Positions 1 through 11,431 of a DNA stretch of 64,000 nucleotides are shown here, piece by piece (position 1 is the first letter of the stretch; the number at the start of each line of letters is the position of its first letter). The stretch is from positions 1-64,000 of the forward strand of contig JAECRO010000003.1 of the NCBI GenBank assembly GCA_016000195.1, read 5' to 3'. A program made the translations under genes and the position numbers. Source of the DNA: Burkholderiales bacterium (GTDB lineage Bacteria; Pseudomonadota; Gammaproteobacteria; Burkholderiales; Burkholderiaceae_C). Below the pieces are notes generated by a model, which saw nothing but the letters and a program-made list of their open reading frames with translations, ran no database searches and was not told the DNA's origin.

Positions 1-42
1 GTCCAGTGAGAGTTCAAGCCCGACAGGCTGCTAGCATCCCCG

Positions 43-690
43 TTATTGAGGCGAAGGTAGGGGCTTTGCAGAAGGCTTGACGCGCTGCAATTGGTCAGCA
101 TCATGCTTAGCTCGACGTTCCCGGGCTTCCTTCTGGCGCGCATTAAATTTTTTTGCTTCTTCAACACCCTCAGCCTGCTGTCCGGTACGCGCCTGCATTT
201 TTTTCTGGTGCGCCAAAAGCCTTGCAGCACTGGCCTCGCGGGCAGCCGTTTCATTCGAGACTGCGGCACTCCGCTTCTGTTTCTTGTCTTTTTCAACCTC
301 AAGGCGACCTTGATAATCTTCAACTGCCTTGGTACGGCGATTGGCCTCCGCCTGCAGCTTCTCAGGCGATGATTTTTCCTCGGTTTTACGTATCTGCTGC
401 GCGCCCTTGATTTTTCGCTCTTCATCGTTGAGCAAAATTTCTTGCTGCCTTAGATCTGCCATGGCCTCCCTTCGCCGGGAATTGACCTTGTCGAGACAAC
501 TATTAACAGCAAATTTTTTGTAGCAAGCAGCATCTTCTGTCAAAAAACCGGCCTCCAGCCTGCTGCGCTCCGCAGAGATGGCTGTGCGCCGTGCATCAAT
601 GTTGCCTATTTCTCCATTCACGCCACTGGTTTGCGCACTTGCAAAACTGCTCAACCAGAGCAACAAGAAAGCAAAAATAATAGGTTTCAT
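43..690 (-). CDS. secreted coiled-coil hypothetical protein
   Basis: 215 aa ORF with N-terminal signal peptide (MKPIIFAFLLLWLSSFASAQ), Lys/Glu/Ala-rich remainder; start overlaps zapE stop. Confidence 0.75.
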   Translation of the reverse strand: MKPIIFAFLLLWLSSFASAQTSGVNGEIGNIDARRTAISAERSRLEAGFLTEDAACYKKFAVNSCLDKVNSRRREAMADLRQQEILLNDEERKIKGAQQIRKTEEKSSPEKLQAEANRRTKAVEDYQGRLEVEKDKKQKRSAAVSNETAAREASAARLLAHQKKMQARTGQQAEGVEEAKKFNARQKEARERRAKHDADQLQRVKPSAKPLPSPQ

Positions 691-1790
691 GTCAGGGTGG
701 TATCCACTGTTCTGTGCTTCAGGGCCAGGAACTCCATGGACTGCATTTCATTGAGTCGTGAGACGGTCCGCGGAAACTCATGCACCAAAGGGCCTTCGGT
801 GTACAACGCTTCCGGCGGCACAGCAGCGGACATGATCAGCTTGACCCTGCGGTCATACAGCACATCCACCAGCCAGGTAAACCGCCGCGCTTCGGAAGCC
901 ATGCGGACAGGCATATAAGGCACATCACTGAGCAGCAGGGTATGGAACTGGGTTGCAATTTCCAGATAGTCGTTTTGGGAGCGCGGCCCTCCGCACAGGG
1001 CTTTAAAGTCAAACCAAACCACGCCACCCGCTTTACGTCTGGCCTGAATCTGCCTGGACTCAATTTGCAGCACTGGATTTTCATCGTGCGATGTAGCCAA
1101 ACGGTTGAAAGTTTCCGTCATTTCGGCATCGGCCTGGGGGCCTAGCGGTGAATGGTAAAGCCTGGCCTGCTCCAGGGTACGTCTGCGGTAGTCCGTCCCA
1201 TTGTCAACATTGATGACTTGCATATGCGTCTTCAGCAACTCAATGGCAGGAAGGATGCGGTCTCGATGCAGTCCGTTCGGATAAAGCTCGTCAGGATGAA
1301 AGTTGGATGTGGTGACGAATCCAACGCCATTGTCAAACAAGGCGACCAGCATGCGATGAAGAATCATGGCATCGGTAATGTCCGCCACATGAAACTCGTC
1401 AAAACAGATCAGCCGGAAGCGCTTGGCAATACGCTTGCCCAACTCATCAAGCGGGTTGGCTGTGCCCTGCAGGTCCAGCAATTCCCGATGCACTTCACGC
1501 ATGAACTCATGAAAATGCAGCCGGACTTTTCGCCTGAGTGGCACCGCATTAAAAAAGCAGTCCATCAAAAAGCTTTTCCCACGCCCCACACCACCATGCA
1601 TGTACACGCCACGCGGAATGGGTGGCCGATTGATCAGCTTCTTGAAAGCGTTCGACCGCTGGCCCTTGTACGCAGCCCATTCCGTGGCACAGCGTTCCAG
1701 CGCGTCAATCGCACGCAACTGCGCCGGGTCACTTGCGTAGCCCCGCGCAGCAAGTTCGGTTTCGTAGGCTGAGCGTACAAGGTTCACCAC
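687..1790 (-). CDS. zapE: cell division protein ZapE (AFG1-like ATPase)
   Basis: Walker A GGVGRGKSFLMD, RLICFDEFHVADITDAM motif. Confidence 0.93.
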   Translation of the reverse strand: MVNLVRSAYETELAARGYASDPAQLRAIDALERCATEWAAYKGQRSNAFKKLINRPPIPRGVYMHGGVGRGKSFLMDCFFNAVPLRRKVRLHFHEFMREVHRELLDLQGTANPLDELGKRIAKRFRLICFDEFHVADITDAMILHRMLVALFDNGVGFVTTSNFHPDELYPNGLHRDRILPAIELLKTHMQVINVDNGTDYRRRTLEQARLYHSPLGPQADAEMTETFNRLATSHDENPVLQIESRQIQARRKAGGVVWFDFKALCGGPRSQNDYLEIATQFHTLLLSDVPYMPVRMASEARRFTWLVDVLYDRRVKLIMSAAVPPEALYTEGPLVHEFPRTVSRLNEMQSMEFLALKHRTVDTTLT

Positions 1791-1811
1791 TGAATCTAAA
1801 CTCCGAGAAAA

Positions 1812-3239
1812 TCAGAAGTTCAGTGTGCGCTTTTCCACCGCCAGCGCGGCCTCCTTGGTGGCCTCGCTGAGTGATGGATGGGCATGACAAATCCGGGCGA
1901 TATCTTCGCTGCTGGCACGAAATTCCATCGCCACTACGCATTCAGCAATCAATTCGCTGGCCATGGGTCCGACGATATGAACACCAAGGATTTCATCGCT
2001 TGCAGCATCTGCCAGCATCTTGACCATGCCCGTGGTGTCGCCCAGCGCCCTCGCCCTGCCATTGGCCATGAAGGGGAATATGCCCGTTTTATAAGCACGT
2101 CCTTCAGCTTTCAGCTGTTCTTCGGTCTGGCCTACCCACGCTATCTCGGGGCTGGTGTAAATGACCCAGGGAATGGTGTTGAAGTTGACATGGCCGTGCT
2201 GACCGGCGATGCGCTCAGCCACTGCCACGCCCTCTTCTTCTGCCTTGTGCGCCAGCATCGGGCCGCGCACCACGTCACCCACGGCCCACACATTGGGCAA
2301 GTTGGTTTTGCAATCGCCATCGACCACAATCGCACCACGCTCGTCCAGGCTCAGGCCCACGGCTTCCGGATTCAAGCCGATGGTATTGGCCGTCCGGCCA
2401 ATAGAGATGATGAGTTTGTCCACCTCCAGCATCTGCGCTTCACCCTTGGCATTGGCATAAGCGATAGACACGCCCTTCTCGTCGTTCCTGATCTCGCCGA
2501 CATTGACGCCCAGCTCAATTTTCAGGCCCTGTTTGGTAAATGCCTTGTGCGCTTCCTTGGCGATTTGCTGATCGACCGCACCCAAAAAGGTGGGCAGTCC
2601 TTCGAGGATCGTGACCTCTGCACCCAGCCTGCGCCAGACAGACCCCATTTCAAGGCCGATCACGCCAGAACCGATCACGCCAAGCTTCTTCGGGACAGCG
2701 CCAATGCGCAGGGCTCCGTCATTCGACAGGATATTGACTTCATCGAAAGGCGTGCCGGGCAAAGCCCTGGCATTGGAGCCGGTAGCCACAATGATGTGCT
2801 TGCCAGAGATGGTTTCCTCGGCAATGCCTGCGACCTTGATGTCGTAGGCACCCTCCTTGGCAGCAGAAAACGAGCCTCGGCCATGAAAAAAAGCCACCTT
2901 GTTCTTTTTGAACAGGTAAATGATGCCGTCGTTGTTTTGCTTGACAACCGTATCCTTGCGGCCGACCATCTTTGCCACATCCAGCCCCAAGCCCTTGACC
3001 TCGATGCCATGATCGGCAAAGTGGTGCCCGGCATGCTCATAGTACTCAGAGGACTGCAGCAGTGCTTTGGAAGGAATGCAGCCGATATTGGTACAGGTTC
3101 CACCCAAGGCAGGAGCGCCTTTGGCATTCTTCCATTCGTCGATACAGGCAACGTTGAACCCGAGCTGGGCTGCACGAATGGCCGCAATGTAGCCACCAGG
3201 ACCGCCACCGATGACGATCACGTCAAATTGTTTGGACAT
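1812..3239 (-). CDS. lpdA: dihydrolipoyl dehydrogenase (E3)
   Basis: MSKQFDVIVIGGGPGGYIAAIRAAQLG; GGTCTNIGCIPSKALL redox motif; start chosen at MSKQ within the longer ORF. Confidence 0.96.
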   Translation of the reverse strand: MSKQFDVIVIGGGPGGYIAAIRAAQLGFNVACIDEWKNAKGAPALGGTCTNIGCIPSKALLQSSEYYEHAGHHFADHGIEVKGLGLDVAKMVGRKDTVVKQNNDGIIYLFKKNKVAFFHGRGSFSAAKEGAYDIKVAGIAEETISGKHIIVATGSNARALPGTPFDEVNILSNDGALRIGAVPKKLGVIGSGVIGLEMGSVWRRLGAEVTILEGLPTFLGAVDQQIAKEAHKAFTKQGLKIELGVNVGEIRNDEKGVSIAYANAKGEAQMLEVDKLIISIGRTANTIGLNPEAVGLSLDERGAIVVDGDCKTNLPNVWAVGDVVRGPMLAHKAEEEGVAVAERIAGQHGHVNFNTIPWVIYTSPEIAWVGQTEEQLKAEGRAYKTGIFPFMANGRARALGDTTGMVKMLADAASDEILGVHIVGPMASELIAECVVAMEFRASSEDIARICHAHPSLSEATKEAALAVEKRTLNF

Positions 3240-3308
3240 GTTCTTTTCCAGTAAATGAGAGGCAGGGGCACACGGCCAGACGGCACTTGCCCTCTGCCCC
3301 AATAGGGT

Positions 3309-4571
3309 TTAAATATCGAACAGCAGGCGGGCGGGGTCTTCCAGCGCCTCTTTCATGGTGACCAGGCCCAGCACGGCCTCACGGCCATCAATGATGCGGT
3401 GGTCATAGCTCATCGCCAGGTAATTCATCGGACGAACCACGATCTGGCCGTTTTCGACAACCGCACGGTCCTTGGTGGCATGCACACCCAGAATCGCGGA
3501 TTGCGGCGGGTTAATGATCGGCGTTGAAAGCATCGAGCCGAACGTGCCACCATTGGAAATCGAGAACGTGCCGCCAGTCATCTCTTCGATGCCCAGTTTG
3601 CCGTCCTTCGCTTTTTGGCCAAATTCAGCAATTTTTTTCTCGATGTCGGCAAAGCTCATCTGATCAGCATTGCGCAGGATAGGCACGACCAGACCGCGCG
3701 GCGAACCGACGGCAATGCCAATGTCAAAGTAGCCGTGATAGACGATGTCGTTGCCGTCCACCGATGCGTTGATCATCGGGAACTTCTTGAGCGCATGCAC
3801 AGCAGCCTTGACGAAGAAACTCATGAAACCGATCTTGACGCCATGTTCCTTGCTGAAGGCATCCTGGAACTTCTTGCGCATCTCCATGACCGGAGCCATG
3901 TTGACTTCGTTGAAAGTCGTCAAGATGGCATTGGTCGACTGCGACTGCAAGAGACGCTCGGCAATGCGCGCACGCAGGCGGCTCATGGGAACGCGCTGTT
4001 CAGGGCGGTCGCCCAAGTCAACCGCGTTCACCGGCGCTGCCACTTTTGGCAAGAAAGTGGTCGGTGTGCCCGTCGGGATTGCGCTTGCAGCTATTGATTT
4101 AATAGCACCTGCAGCTGTCGCACCCAGAACATCACCCTTGGTGACACGGCCATCCTTGCCTGTTCCAGGAACCGTGCCTGCAGCCAGATTGTTGTCCGCC
4201 ATCAACTTGGCAGCGGAAGGCATGGGAACGCCAGCCATTGAGCCACCCGTTGATGCAACTGGTGCGGCTGCGGCGACCGATGTGGCAGACGCAGCAGGCG
4301 CTGCTGCGGATGCAATCGCGCCAGCCTTGCCTTCGGTGTCGATTCTTGCAATCACCTGGTCCGACACCACCGTACCGCCATCGGCCACCACCAGCTCAAT
4401 CAGCACACCGGCTGAAGGCGCGGGTACTTCAAGAACAACTTTGTCGGTTTCGATTTCGATCAAAATTTCGTCAACGGCAATTGCGTCGCCGACCTTCTTC
4501 TTCCACTGAAGCATGGTGGCCTCGGCCACTGATTCGGACAATTGGGGAACTTTAACTTCTACGATAGCCAT
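3309..4571 (-). CDS. odhB: 2-oxoglutarate dehydrogenase E2, dihydrolipoyllysine succinyltransferase
   Basis: lipoyl domain [13 protein letters not shown], catalytic [13 protein letters not shown]; adjacent to sucA and lpdA. Confidence 0.96.
   Translation of the reverse strand: MAIVEVKVPQLSESVAEATMLQWKKKVGDAIAVDEILIEIETDKVVLEVPAPSAGVLIELVVADGGTVVSDQVIARIDTEGKAGAIASAAAPAASATSVAAAAPVASTGGSMAGVPMPSAAKLMADNNLAAGTVPGTGKDGRVTKGDVLGATAAGAIKSIAASAIPTGTPTTFLPKVAAPVNAVDLGDRPEQRVPMSRLRARIAERLLQSQSTNAILTTFNEVNMAPVMEMRKKFQDAFSKEHGVKIGFMSFFVKAAVHALKKFPMINASVDGNDIVYHGYFDIGIAVGSPRGLVVPILRNADQMSFADIEKKIAEFGQKAKDGKLGIEEMTGGTFSISNGGTFGSMLSTPIINPPQSAILGVHATKDRAVVENGQIVVRPMNYLAMSYDHRIIDGREAVLGLVTMKEALEDPARLLFDI
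4084..4109 (+). repeat. dispersed 17-bp-core palindromic element (inside odhB)
   Basis: core GCTATTGATTTAATAGC at 4090-4106. Confidence 0.7.
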
Positions 4572-4620
4572 TTTGATTCTTTCGTTTGTTTTCTTGTATT
4601 TCCAGGAAGTGGCAGGACGC

Positions 4621-7512
4621 TTATTTGGTCAGCACAAAACCTTTTAATTTGGAAAATGCGCCATCCACCAGCGCTTTTTGCTGTTCCTGATGCAAGTGCG
4701 AATAACCGACGGCAGGAGAAGCCGATGCAGCACGTCCTGAATAGCCCAGTTTTTGGCCATCAAACATGTTCTCGTGAATGTAGTGCTGCACAAAGAACCA
4801 GGCACCCTGGTTTTGCGGCTCATCCTGGCACCACACGATGTCGGTTGCATTGGGGTATTTTTTCAACTCTGCGGCAAACGCCTTGTGCGGGAAAGGGTAA
4901 AGCTGCTCAACACGAAGGATCACGGCATCATCAATGCCTTTTTCCTGACGCTTCTTGACCAGGTCGTAATACACCTTGCCCGAGCAGGCAATGATCCGTT
5001 TGACCTTGTCCGCTCTTTTGATGACCTCTTCCTTGTTCTCAGGGATAACCGTCTGAAAAGCACCCTTCGTGAACTCGGACAGCGGCGAGGTCGCATCCTT
5101 GTTACGCAATAGCGACTTGGGCGTCATGATGATCAGCGGCTTGCGAAGGTTACGCACCATCTGGCGACGCAGCACATGGAAAATCTGGCTGGCAGTCGTA
5201 GGCTGAACCACCTGCATGTTGGCATCGGCCGACAGTTGCATGAAACGTTCGAGGCGTGCAGAACTATGCTCCGGCCCCTGGCCCTCATAACCGTGCGGCA
5301 GCATCAGCGTGATGCCATTGACACGGCCCCACTTGACTTCGCCAGATGCAATGAACTGGTCAATCACAACCTGTGCGCCATTGGCAAAATCGCCGAACTG
5401 GGCTTCCCAGATCACCATGGTGCTTGGATCATTGGACGCGTAACCGTACTCAAAAGCCAGCACGGCCTCTTCGGAAAGGATCGAGTCGATGACGACAAAC
5501 GGCGCCTGGCTTTCAGCCACGTTTTGGAGCGGGACATAAGTGCCTGTGTCCCACTTTTCGCGGCTCTGATCATGAATGACAGCATGGCGGTGCGTGAAAG
5601 TTCCGCGTCCGCAATCCTCACCCGACAAACGCACCGGATAGCCGCTGGCCACAAGGGAGGCAAATGCCATGTGCTCGCCCATGCCCCAGTCCACCGGAAT
5701 ATCGCCACGCCCCATGGCGGCGCGGTCGTCATAAACCTTCTTGACCAGATTGTGCGGCGTCACGGTCGAGGGAATATTCGTGATCTTGTCGGCCAGTCGC
5801 TTCCACTCGGCCATGGGAATGGCGGTGTCACCTGCATCGGTCCACTTCTTGCCCACGTAGGGACTCCAGTCCACTGCGTATTTGCTTTTGAAATTGGTCA
5901 ATACCGGATCAAAAGTGCTCTTTCCTGCGTCAAGCGCAGCACGCGTCGCCTTGACCATGTCATCACCCAGGGTATCGCCCATGCCTTGCGCCGTCAGCTT
6001 GTCGGCATAAAGGCGGCGTGTGCCGGGATGCTGTGCAATCTTCTTGTACATCAGCGGCTGGGTCAGCGCCGGTGTATCCTGCTCGTTGTGGCCGAGCTTG
6101 CGAAAGCAGATGATGTCAACCACGACATCTTTCTGGAACTCCATGCGGAATTCAAGCGCCAGCTGGGTAGCCAGCACCACGGCTTCCGGATCGTCACCGT
6201 TGACGTGCAGCACAGGCGCCTCAATCATCTTGACGACGTCGGTGCAATACAGCGTGGAACGGCTGTCGCGCGGATCGCTGGTGGTAAAGCCGATCTGGTT
6301 ATTGATCACGAGGTGGACCGTGCCGCCCGTGGAGTAACCCCGGGTTTCGGCCAGGGCCAGCGTTTCCATGACCACGCCCTGCCCGGCAAATGCCGCATCG
6401 CCATGCACCAGCACAGGCAACACCTGCAGACCTTTGGGGTCGGCACGGCGGTCCATGCGGGCACGAACCGAACCCTCCACGACCGGGTTCACAATTTCAA
6501 GGTGAGAAGGATTAAAGGCCAGCGACAGGTGAACCGGACCGCCTGGCGTCGTCACGTCGGAGCTGAAACCCTGGTGATATTTGACATCACCGCTAGGCAG
6601 ATCTTCAGGTGCCGTATGGTCAAATTCAGCGAACAGATCAGCAGGCACTTTGCCCAGCGAATTGACCAGCACATTCAGCCGGCCGCGGTGTGCCATGCCA
6701 ATCACGATTTCCTGCACGCCGATTTCGCCGCCGCGCTGGATCAACTCATCCATGCTGGCAATGAAGCTTTCGCCGCCTTCCAGGGAGAAACGCTTTTGGC
6801 CCACATATTTAGTATGCAAAAAGCGCTCAAGGCCTTCAGCAGCGGTGAGGCGGTCCAGAAGATGAAGCTTCTTTTCCCTGGATAAATTAGGCTTGCTGCG
6901 AATGCTTTCGAGCTTTTGTTGCCACCAGCGTTTCTGGTTCTGGTCGGTGGCGTACATGTATTCGGCGCCAATCGTGCCGCAATAGGTTTCGCGCAGCGCA
7001 TTGAGCAACTCGCGCAAACTCATGGTTTCTTTGCCGAAGAAGGTGTTGCTGGTATTGAACACAATCTCCTGATCGGCATCGGTGAAGCCGTAAAAAGATG
7101 GAGCCAGTTCAGGAATATTGTCGCGTTCGGCGCGTTTGAGTGGATCCAGATCAGCCCAGCGGGCACCAACGTTGCGGTAAGCCGCAATCAACTGTTGGAC
7201 AGCTGTGCGCTTGCGCCCCATTTCGGAGTCGGCGCCGCTGGCAAGCACGACTCTTGTCTGGCCCTGCTTGGCACGCTCGGCAAAAGCGTTGACAACCGGC
7301 AAGTGGGGAACATCCTTGGCGCTACTGCCATCCGTTGCGGGGACGTGCTGGAGTGCGTCGAAATATTCACGCCAGTTATCGGTGACGCTGCCAGGATTGG
7401 CGAGGTAATTTTCGTACATCTCTTCGACATAAGGCGCATTGCCGCCGAAAAGATAGCTATTGCCCTGATAGGCTGTATATACAGACGCAGGTGACTGCAA
7501 GTTTGAACTCAT
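4621..7512 (-). CDS. sucA: 2-oxoglutarate dehydrogenase E1
   Basis: about 960 aa; [31 protein letters not shown]; start at MSSNLQ preceded by GGAGG. Confidence 0.96.
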   Translation of the reverse strand: MSSNLQSPASVYTAYQGNSYLFGGNAPYVEEMYENYLANPGSVTDNWREYFDALQHVPATDGSSAKDVPHLPVVNAFAERAKQGQTRVVLASGADSEMGRKRTAVQQLIAAYRNVGARWADLDPLKRAERDNIPELAPSFYGFTDADQEIVFNTSNTFFGKETMSLRELLNALRETYCGTIGAEYMYATDQNQKRWWQQKLESIRSKPNLSREKKLHLLDRLTAAEGLERFLHTKYVGQKRFSLEGGESFIASMDELIQRGGEIGVQEIVIGMAHRGRLNVLVNSLGKVPADLFAEFDHTAPEDLPSGDVKYHQGFSSDVTTPGGPVHLSLAFNPSHLEIVNPVVEGSVRARMDRRADPKGLQVLPVLVHGDAAFAGQGVVMETLALAETRGYSTGGTVHLVINNQIGFTTSDPRDSRSTLYCTDVVKMIEAPVLHVNGDDPEAVVLATQLALEFRMEFQKDVVVDIICFRKLGHNEQDTPALTQPLMYKKIAQHPGTRRLYADKLTAQGMGDTLGDDMVKATRAALDAGKSTFDPVLTNFKSKYAVDWSPYVGKKWTDAGDTAIPMAEWKRLADKITNIPSTVTPHNLVKKVYDDRAAMGRGDIPVDWGMGEHMAFASLVASGYPVRLSGEDCGRGTFTHRHAVIHDQSREKWDTGTYVPLQNVAESQAPFVVIDSILSEEAVLAFEYGYASNDPSTMVIWEAQFGDFANGAQVVIDQFIASGEVKWGRVNGITLMLPHGYEGQGPEHSSARLERFMQLSADANMQVVQPTTASQIFHVLRRQMVRNLRKPLIIMTPKSLLRNKDATSPLSEFTKGAFQTVIPENKEEVIKRADKVKRIIACSGKVYYDLVKKRQEKGIDDAVILRVEQLYPFPHKAFAAELKKYPNATDIVWCQDEPQNQGAWFFVQHYIHENMFDGQKLGYSGRAASASPAVGYSHLHQEQQKALVDGAFSKLKGFVLTK

Positions 7513-7889
7513 ATCCGCTGACCTCCGTTTCCCTTGGGGAAACATTAGCTGGTTAAAGCTGGTTAATTAACCTTCCGCAACACGGCTGAACCGATTAGCG
7601 GATGCGACTGTGGCAAGGAAGGACCTTCAGAAACAGCTGGGATTGTGCCACCTTACGGCTGAAACACAAAGACCCTTGCTATCTTTTTGAATCACACTTT
7701 CAAATTTTCATATGTTTTTAAAGCCTGCATGATTGAAGACAGTTTTTCAGCAATTGATGCTTCAAGCGTGGGAAGTTGTCAGCGTCGAGCTGACTTTTGC
7801 ATGCTATGCATCTGTTGGCGCATCAGCCTATGGGCAAAAGCGGCTCAGAAAACCCGTGCAGTTCCATGCATCGAAAGGCTGCTCAAGAA

Positions 7890-7914
7890 GCCCGGCGGAC
7901 AATGCCGGGTTTTC
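7890..7914. terminator. stem-loop terminator-like
   Basis: GCCCGGC-GGACAAT-GCCGGGTTTTC downstream of rng (minus strand). Confidence 0.5.
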
Positions 7915-7945
7915 CTGATTTGACATGCGTGCAAATCGACCTCGG

Positions 7946-9445
7946 TCACAACAGCACGATATCGTATTGTTCTTGCGCCATGACTGCTTCAGCCTGCAGG
8001 GAAATGGGTTTTCCAATAAAGTCGCTCAAGCTCGCCAGATGCTGGCTTTCTTCATCCAGAAATAGTTCAATCACTTTGGGTGAAGCCACTACCCTGAATT
8101 CCCTTGGATTGAACTGCCGCGCCTCGCGCAAAATTTCACGCAGAATGTCATAGGTCACGCTGCGGGCCGTTTTGACAATGCCTTTTCCGGTACAGGCACT
8201 GCAAGGTTCGCAGAGCTGATGCGCCAGCGACTCACGGGTCCGCTTGCGCGTCATTTCGAGCAATCCCAGCGCCGAAAAGCCGTTCACCGCTGTCTTGATG
8301 CGATCCCGGGCCAGCTGCCTTTTGAACTCGGCCAGCACCGCACCACGGTGGTGTTCCTTGCTCATGTCGATGTAATCGACAATTACGATCCCGCCCAGAT
8401 TGCGCAGACGAAGTTGCCGGGCAATTGCCTGAGCGGCCTCAAGATTGGTTTTATAAATAGTTTCTTCGAAATTACGGGCTCCGACAAACCCGCCGGTATT
8501 CACGTCAATGGTTGTCAAGGCTTCGGTTTGGTCAATGACCAGATACCCACCGGATTTGAGATCCACTCTGCGGCCAAGCGCTTTGGCGATTTCCTCGTCA
8601 ATATTGAACAGGTCAAAAATAGGCCGTTCGCCGCTGTAAAGCTGAAGTTTTGACACCGTTGAAGGCATGAACTCTACCGCGAACGCTTTCAGTTTTTCAA
8701 ACTGCTCACGGGAGTCAATGCGAATGGTTTGCGTATTTTCCAACACCATATCGCGCAATACACGCTGCACCAGACTCAGATCCTGATGCAAAACCGACGC
8801 AGCAGGCAAACGCAATGAGGCTTCCTTGATACGTACCCAGGTTTTCCGTAAATAAGCGATGTCCTCGGACAGTTCTGTTTCGGTAGCATCTTCCCCGTTC
8901 GTGCGAAGGATAAACCCGCCTCCGAGATCACCGACCAGCGCCTGAACACGCTGACGCAAGTCTTCGCGCTGCCGGGGCGGAATTTTTTGCGACACACCGA
9001 TATGGTTGTCCTGGGGCAAAAAGACCAGCAAACGGCCAGCGATGCTGATTTGCGCCGTCAGTCGGGCGCCTTTGGTACCCATCGGATCTTTCAACACCTG
9101 CACCATCACGGTCTGCCCTTCGAACAGCTGCTTTTCAATTGGCTGAAGGGCTGAACCCGGCGGCGCTGTCGATGAATTGCCAGCCTGCGGCTCGGGTTCT
9201 GCATGACGGCTGTTGATGCTGCTCATCAAGTCGGCAACATGCAGAAATGCGGCGCGGTCCAGGCCTATGTCGATGAATGCAGACTGCATTCCCGGCAGCA
9301 CCCGCACCACCTTGCCAAGGTACACATTACCGACCAAGCCACGTTCAAGCGTGCGCTCGACCTGCAACTCCTGCACGGCTGCATGCTCCACCACAGCAAC
9401 TCGCGTTTCCTGCGGCGACCAGTTAATCAGGATTTCTTGTTGCAT
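7946..9445 (-). CDS. rng: ribonuclease G
   Basis: MQQEILINWSPQETRVAVVE, GNVYLGKVVRVLPGMQSAFIDIG, CSACTGKGIVKT. Confidence 0.95.
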   Translation of the reverse strand: MQQEILINWSPQETRVAVVEHAAVQELQVERTLERGLVGNVYLGKVVRVLPGMQSAFIDIGLDRAAFLHVADLMSSINSRHAEPEPQAGNSSTAPPGSALQPIEKQLFEGQTVMVQVLKDPMGTKGARLTAQISIAGRLLVFLPQDNHIGVSQKIPPRQREDLRQRVQALVGDLGGGFILRTNGEDATETELSEDIAYLRKTWVRIKEASLRLPAASVLHQDLSLVQRVLRDMVLENTQTIRIDSREQFEKLKAFAVEFMPSTVSKLQLYSGERPIFDLFNIDEEIAKALGRRVDLKSGGYLVIDQTEALTTIDVNTGGFVGARNFEETIYKTNLEAAQAIARQLRLRNLGGIVIVDYIDMSKEHHRGAVLAEFKRQLARDRIKTAVNGFSALGLLEMTRKRTRESLAHQLCEPCSACTGKGIVKTARSVTYDILREILREARQFNPREFRVVASPKVIELFLDEESQHLASLSDFIGKPISLQAEAVMAQEQYDIVLL

Positions 9446-9465
9446 GGTTGTCAGACGATATAAGG

Positions 9466-10068
9466 CTAAATTTCAAGACCGGCCGCCTGAAGCAACGAGG
9501 CTGTTTCCCATAGAGGCAGCCCCATGATGCCGCTGTAGCTGCCGTTGATACGGGTGATGTGCATCGCCACCCTGCCCTGGATGGCGTAAGCTCCCGCTTT
9601 ACCCATGGGTTCACCAGTGGCCACGTAAGTCCCGATCTGCCTGGCGGTCATGGACTCAAAACTTACGCGTGAGGTACTGAGTGCTTCAAATCGCTGCAGC
9701 CCCTGCTGGACAGCAACCGCAGTCAGAACACGATGGGTCTTGCCAGCCAGTTCAGACAACATGCGTGCTGCATCCTGGGAGTCGTCCGGCTTGCCGTAAA
9801 TGATGCGCCCCAGTGCCACGGTGGTGTCAGAGCACAAAATAGGCGCAGGCAGCAGTTTGCGCTGAGCTAAACGCACCGAGGCCGCATCAAGCTTCAGCCC
9901 TGTAACCCGCTTGACGTAGGCCGCAGGCGCCTCATTGGGCAGTGCAATCTCCAGCGCTTCCGCATCTTCGGCGGCATCTGGCAACAGCAACTCATAACGA
10001 ATACCCAACTGTTCCAGCAGCTGACGACGCCTCGGACTTTGAGAAGCCAGATAAACAAAATTCACCAT
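9466..10068 (-). CDS. maf: Maf-family nucleotide pyrophosphatase
   Basis: MVNFVYLASQSPRRRQLLEQLG motif. Confidence 0.92.
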   Translation of the reverse strand: MVNFVYLASQSPRRRQLLEQLGIRYELLLPDAAEDAEALEIALPNEAPAAYVKRVTGLKLDAASVRLAQRKLLPAPILCSDTTVALGRIIYGKPDDSQDAARMLSELAGKTHRVLTAVAVQQGLQRFEALSTSRVSFESMTARQIGTYVATGEPMGKAGAYAIQGRVAMHITRINGSYSGIMGLPLWETASLLQAAGLEI

Positions 10069-10088
10069 ACTCAAAATACCTGCAAAAA

Positions 10089-10556
10089 CTACTCGCGATG
10101 ATACGGGTGATTGATGGTGATACTCCACGCCCGGTAAAGCTGCTCAATCAGCAGCACGCGCACCATGGCATGTGGCAGGGTCAGGTCCGAGAGACGAATG
10201 CGCTGATGGGCTGACTGCTTGAAACCGGCATCCAGACCATCCGGCCCACCAATCACGATGGCAACATCGTCACCGGACAGTTGCCAGCTTTTGAGATGCT
10301 CGGCCAGCGCCATGGTGGTGACGGCCAAGCCACGCTCATCCAGCGCAACGATCCGGCAGCCCCGGGCAATGGCGCCTTCAATGCGGGTGCGCTCCGCTGA
10401 CAGCAGGTTTTCCAGGGTTTTGGAGCCGCGCGGCTCGGTTTTGACTGCCTTGAGCTCAACCTTCAGCTCAGGCGGAAAGCGTTTGGCGTAGTCGTCATAA
10501 GCCGTCTGGGCCCAGTCGGGCACTTTCTGGCCGACGGCTACGATGGTCAGCCTCAT
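10089..10556 (-). CDS. rlmH: 23S rRNA (pseudouridine1915-N3)-methyltransferase RlmH
   Basis: [10 protein letters not shown] and [28 protein letters not shown]-terminus. Confidence 0.95.
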   Translation of the reverse strand: MRLTIVAVGQKVPDWAQTAYDDYAKRFPPELKVELKAVKTEPRGSKTLENLLSAERTRIEGAIARGCRIVALDERGLAVTTMALAEHLKSWQLSGDDVAIVIGGPDGLDAGFKQSAHQRIRLSDLTLPHAMVRVLLIEQLYRAWSITINHPYHRE

Positions 10557-11401
10557 TCGCTCCGGGGCGTGGTTTTCTTGACGGCAGGCTTTTTGGCAGT
10601 CGTCTTGGTAACGGTTTTCTTGGGTGCCAATTTTTTAGCGGCAGGAATTTTGACAATCGGCGTCTTGGCTGGTGCTTTTTTAACCGCTGCCTTTTTCACT
10701 GCGGGCTTCACCTCTGGCTCGGCTACCCTCGCTGGTTTGCGAGCCTTGATGGTTTTTGCCTCGGGCTCGACGGCAGGTGCGGTGGCATTGCGCTTGGCGG
10801 TCCAGTCGTTGGTCTTGCCAACCCGGCCCACATAAGTTCCGTCATCGGTACGCGCCATTTTTTTGGCATCGGGCTGATTTTCGTCCGAGGCATCTTTTTC
10901 GGCCTTGAACGGCTTGGCGGCAGGCCTGGGCTTGCTGCCAGCGCCAGCACGCGATCGGGTCGGCTTGGCCTCTACCTTCGGTTCGACTTTCGCGGCCTTG
11001 GGCAAGGGCGCGGGCGCACCGAGCTTGAGCTTGATGGGCTTGTCGCCCCAAAGTTCTTCCAGGTTGTAATACTGGCGAATCGTGGGCTGCATGATGTGCG
11101 CAACAGCCGCACCGCAGTCAACAATGATCCACTCGCCGTTTTCCTCGCCTTCGATGCGCGGCTTGGCAAAACCAGCATCACGCACAGCATCGCGCACGCT
11201 GGCGGCAAGGGCCTTGGTCTGACGATTGGATGTTCCCGAGGCAACGATCACGCGCTCAAAAAGAGAAGTGATGTGCTCGGTATCAAACACCTGGATGTTT
11301 TGCGCCTTGACATCTTCCAGCCCGTCAACAATGGCGCGCTGCAGTTTTTGGACATCTTTTTTGCCCTCAGTGCTTGGGGTTTTGACAATCGTAGAGGTCA
11401 T
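10553..11401 (-). CDS. rsfS: ribosome silencing factor RsfS with long Lys/Ala/Pro-rich C-terminal tail
   Basis: [36 protein letters not shown]...[14 protein letters not shown]; about 150 aa basic low-complexity tail. Confidence 0.92.
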   Translation of the reverse strand: MTSTIVKTPSTEGKKDVQKLQRAIVDGLEDVKAQNIQVFDTEHITSLFERVIVASGTSNRQTKALAASVRDAVRDAGFAKPRIEGEENGEWIIVDCGAAVAHIMQPTIRQYYNLEELWGDKPIKLKLGAPAPLPKAAKVEPKVEAKPTRSRAGAGSKPRPAAKPFKAEKDASDENQPDAKKMARTDDGTYVGRVGKTNDWTAKRNATAPAVEPEAKTIKARKPARVAEPEVKPAVKKAAVKKAPAKTPIVKIPAAKKLAPKKTVTKTTAKKPAVKKTTPRSE

Positions 11402-11431
11402 GCAATGCTTTGCTTCAATATAAGATAAAAA

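Noticed and set aside
7450-7466. GCTATTGCCCTGATAGG in sucA
   Set aside because: Encodes the conserved YQGNSYLFG start of the E1 protein and has a GC-rich centre; judged coincidental.
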